Assembly (NCBI GenBank): GCA_963814955.1
Contig: CAWFEX010000009.1
Span: forward strand, 1 to 56,622
Length of the DNA stretch: 56,622 nt
Reading direction: 5' to 3'
Source of the DNA: DATCJA01 sp963814955
GTDB taxonomy: Bacteria; Acidobacteriota; Vicinamibacteria; Vicinamibacterales; UBA2999
The position numbers and the translations under genes were made by a program. Position 1 is the stretch's first letter; each line of letters starts with the position of its first letter. The notes under the pieces were generated by a model. The model did no database searches and was not told the origin of the DNA. It saw nothing but the letters and a program-made list of their open reading frames with translations. Shown one piece after another: positions 53,886 through 56,622 of the stretch.

Positions 53886-53964
53886 CAGGCGGTATTGACT
53901 GCGGCGCTGTATCAGACCGACACCGGCCTCAAGCTGCGTGTGGGGCCGCAGGGGTCGCTCGTCG
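53793..53964 (+). CDS. small gene carried by the dispersed repeat (best copy)
   Basis: From GTG 53793: VTVGFGPPAPEPLPRLEHVR, DLWQMQRPHRPQAVLTAALY, QTDTGLKLRVGPQGSL. The second half resembles a widespread small-protein pattern (VLTxALY-x-T-x-x-G-L-x-L-R-V-G). The frame stays open beyond 53964, where it runs antisense to the next gene, so the natural stop is probably lost. Six other sites in the window keep only its first 8-40 codons. Confidence 0.5.
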
Positions 53965-54483
53965 CTAGGCCCCTCGGCCACCCAACAACTGCCGCCCCAA
54001 GAACCTCGCCGATGCGCCAACGGCATAGGTTGACAGACACAACACAGCCCATATCGCAGCCACGATCCAGTAGAACAGGCGCACAGAACCGTAGGCCCGA
54101 TCAATCTTGGGGCGGAAATCACGCTCGATGCTCTCGATTTCGGCGCGAAGCGTTGCGTCCGGGCTCGCAAGTATCTCCAGGTAACGCTGAATATTCTCTT
54201 CGACCGCAAAAGTGTCAGATTCGGCCGTCCCAAGTCGTGCGCTCAGGGACGCGTTGACGCTCTCTCCCGTGACGCGCTCGAATGCGCGCTCGTACGCGGC
54301 TCTCCTAGCAGCCCCTTCGGCATCAAGTAGCCGCTCCAATTCTGAGCGCGGGTTCAGGCGCGCCGCGGAAAACAGGGTGATTGGTAGGCTGACCACCACT
54401 ACCACGATCCACACGCGACGCCAACCAATGAGCCACCGCGTTGGCGGAGAACCAGGAACCGTAGGCACGTCCAAGAGGGTCAT
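53965..54483 (-). CDS. membrane protein with two helices around a soluble domain (172 aa)
   Basis: ATG 54483 after GAGAGGAG. Helix about 23-42 (VWIVVVVVSLPITLFSAARL), a charged helical domain of about 90 residues (ELERLLDAEGAARRAAYERA, FAVEENIQRYLEILASPDAT) and helix about 138-160 (RLFYWIVAAIWAVLCLSTYA). The arrangement suggests an inner-membrane hairpin with a periplasmic helical domain. No family recognised. Confidence 0.65.
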   Translation of the reverse strand: MTLLDVPTVPGSPPTRWLIGWRRVWIVVVVVSLPITLFSAARLNPRSELERLLDAEGAARRAAYERAFERVTGESVNASLSARLGTAESDTFAVEENIQRYLEILASPDATLRAEIESIERDFRPKIDRAYGSVRLFYWIVAAIWAVLCLSTYAVGASARFLGRQLLGGRGA

Positions 54484-54655
54484 AGCAATCTCCTCTCTGA
54501 CAGACGCCGGGTCAGCTCGTTGATAGGAGCGTGATTGTCCCTGAATTGTAAGGGTAGGCAAGCCACCGGCTGGAACCTTCAATGGTTAGCGCGCCCGTTC
54601 CCCCCTTCTCGAATCGCCGGCCTTCTCGGCTACCATCAATGCGTGTCGGTCGGTT

Positions 54656-56191
<1,536 letters not shown>

Positions 56192-56388
56192 ATTTACAAT
56201 CGCGATGCCAAGAAACGCGCGCTACCTTTTGTAAGGAATGCGGCCAATTTGTGAGCCACGTTTAGTCGTCATTGAATAAGGCCGGGTAGGAGGTTCCCGC
56301 GCGCGCCGTTGTGCTTCGATCTCGAGGAACGATCTACCCGCATCTGCAGAACGCACTGGTTGCCTGCGCATCGACCCCGACTTCCACA
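56192..56388. other. intergenic upstream of AAA+ regulator
   Basis: Likely promoter region; no clear motif. Confidence 0.3.
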
Positions 56389-56622
56389 TCAAAAGGACTC
56401 GACCCATCGTCGCGTCCGCGGAACGTACCGGAGAACGCGAGTACGGCCGGTGGCGCCGGTGACGCGGACCGCCAGTTGCAACCCATCGCGCCCGCGTACG
56501 TAGATCGTTCCCGGCGTCGCTGTCCCCAGCGGCGTAAACGACATGAGGTTCGTGGGTCCGAATCCGGACGGCATCGGTTCCAATGTCTCCCAGAATGCCG
56601 ATGACGACGCCGGGAAACAGCT
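56389..56622 (-). CDS. GspH/FimT-like pseudopilin, C-terminal part (partial at window edge)
   Basis: The frame enters from the right edge: LEPMPSGFGPTNLMSFTPLG, TATPGTIYVRGRDGLQLAVR, VTGATGRTRVLRYVPRTRRW. The pattern (F/T-x-x-G, TIYV-x-x-x-D-G, V-TG-x-x-GR-x-R-x-x-R-Y) is the C-terminal beta domain of type II/IV pseudopilins. The N-terminal cleavage site is outside the window, so this is a moderate call. Confidence 0.55.
   Translation of the reverse strand, partial: SCFPASSSAFWETLEPMPSGFGPTNLMSFTPLGTATPGTIYVRGRDGLQLAVRVTGATGRTRVLRYVPRTRRWVESF

Overview
The window is GC-rich DNA that most resembles an Acidobacteriota genome, probably a Vicinamibacteria-like lineage. This is inferred from gene content: several Ser/Thr kinases fused to PD40/TolB-type propellers, a PEP-CTERM protein, small secreted proteins of an acidobacterial type, a HAF-repeat protein, a PQQ-type sugar dehydrogenase and many small orphan ORFs. 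No tRNA, rRNA or CRISPR array was seen. Many clearly related reading frames are broken by single-base indels, often in homopolymers. Some genes are truly decayed, but residual assembly or long-read errors are a serious alternative, so frameshifted genes are described as such rather than assumed dead.

Layout. 0-3.4 kb: edge of a kinase, a mini membrane protein with zinc-ribbon miniproteins, a membrane protein and a secreted SMP-30 lactonase. 3.8-5.9 kb: an IS91-type element (tyrosine recombinase plus HUH transposase). 6.3-16.5 kb: two large kinase-propeller genes around an aldo/keto reductase, a HAD phosphatase and a DUF1353 gene, then the tail of a third kinase gene split by a 702-bp IS6-family element. 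16.5-24.8 kb: a minus-strand operon encoding a caspase-like peptidase, an M15 peptidase, an unknown protein and a giant double alpha/beta hydrolase-CHAT protein. 25-31.7 kb: cold-shock and DinB-type genes, lipoproteins, a 282-bp duplicated segment, a zinc-ribbon/degenerate AAA+ protein and a PEP-CTERM protein. 32-36 kb: a pseudokinase, an IS481 remnant, a HAF-repeat protein and tandem zinc-ribbon miniproteins. 36-43.6 kb: metabolic and secreted enzymes (VOC protein, ATP-grasp, PQQ dehydrogenase, ABM monooxygenase, BBE-like oxidoreductase). 44-56.6 kb: a debris-rich accessory zone with a truncated copy of an AAA+ regulator fused to a resolvase fragment, a broken RlpA, a broken TrlF-like PHP/ABC ATPase, a broken DUF900 hydrolase, tyrosinase and PPOX fragments, and the full AAA+ regulator, whose sigma-54-contact loop is degenerate.

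Three things stand out. (1) The caspase/M15/unknown/hydrolase-CHAT operon pairs two caspase-fold peptidases with two esterase-like domains and looks like a proteolysis or cell-death type effector module; three of its four products end in Arg/Lys-rich tails. (2) There is a dispersed family of miniproteins: zinc ribbons ending in a WPV-like motif, twice found beside a mini membrane protein sharing VRSRxRAxxHQxIxVGxVS. (3) A dispersed repeat of about 170 bp, always on the + strand here, carries the start of a small gene beginning (M/V)(T/S)VGFxPPAPE, and most copies are truncated.
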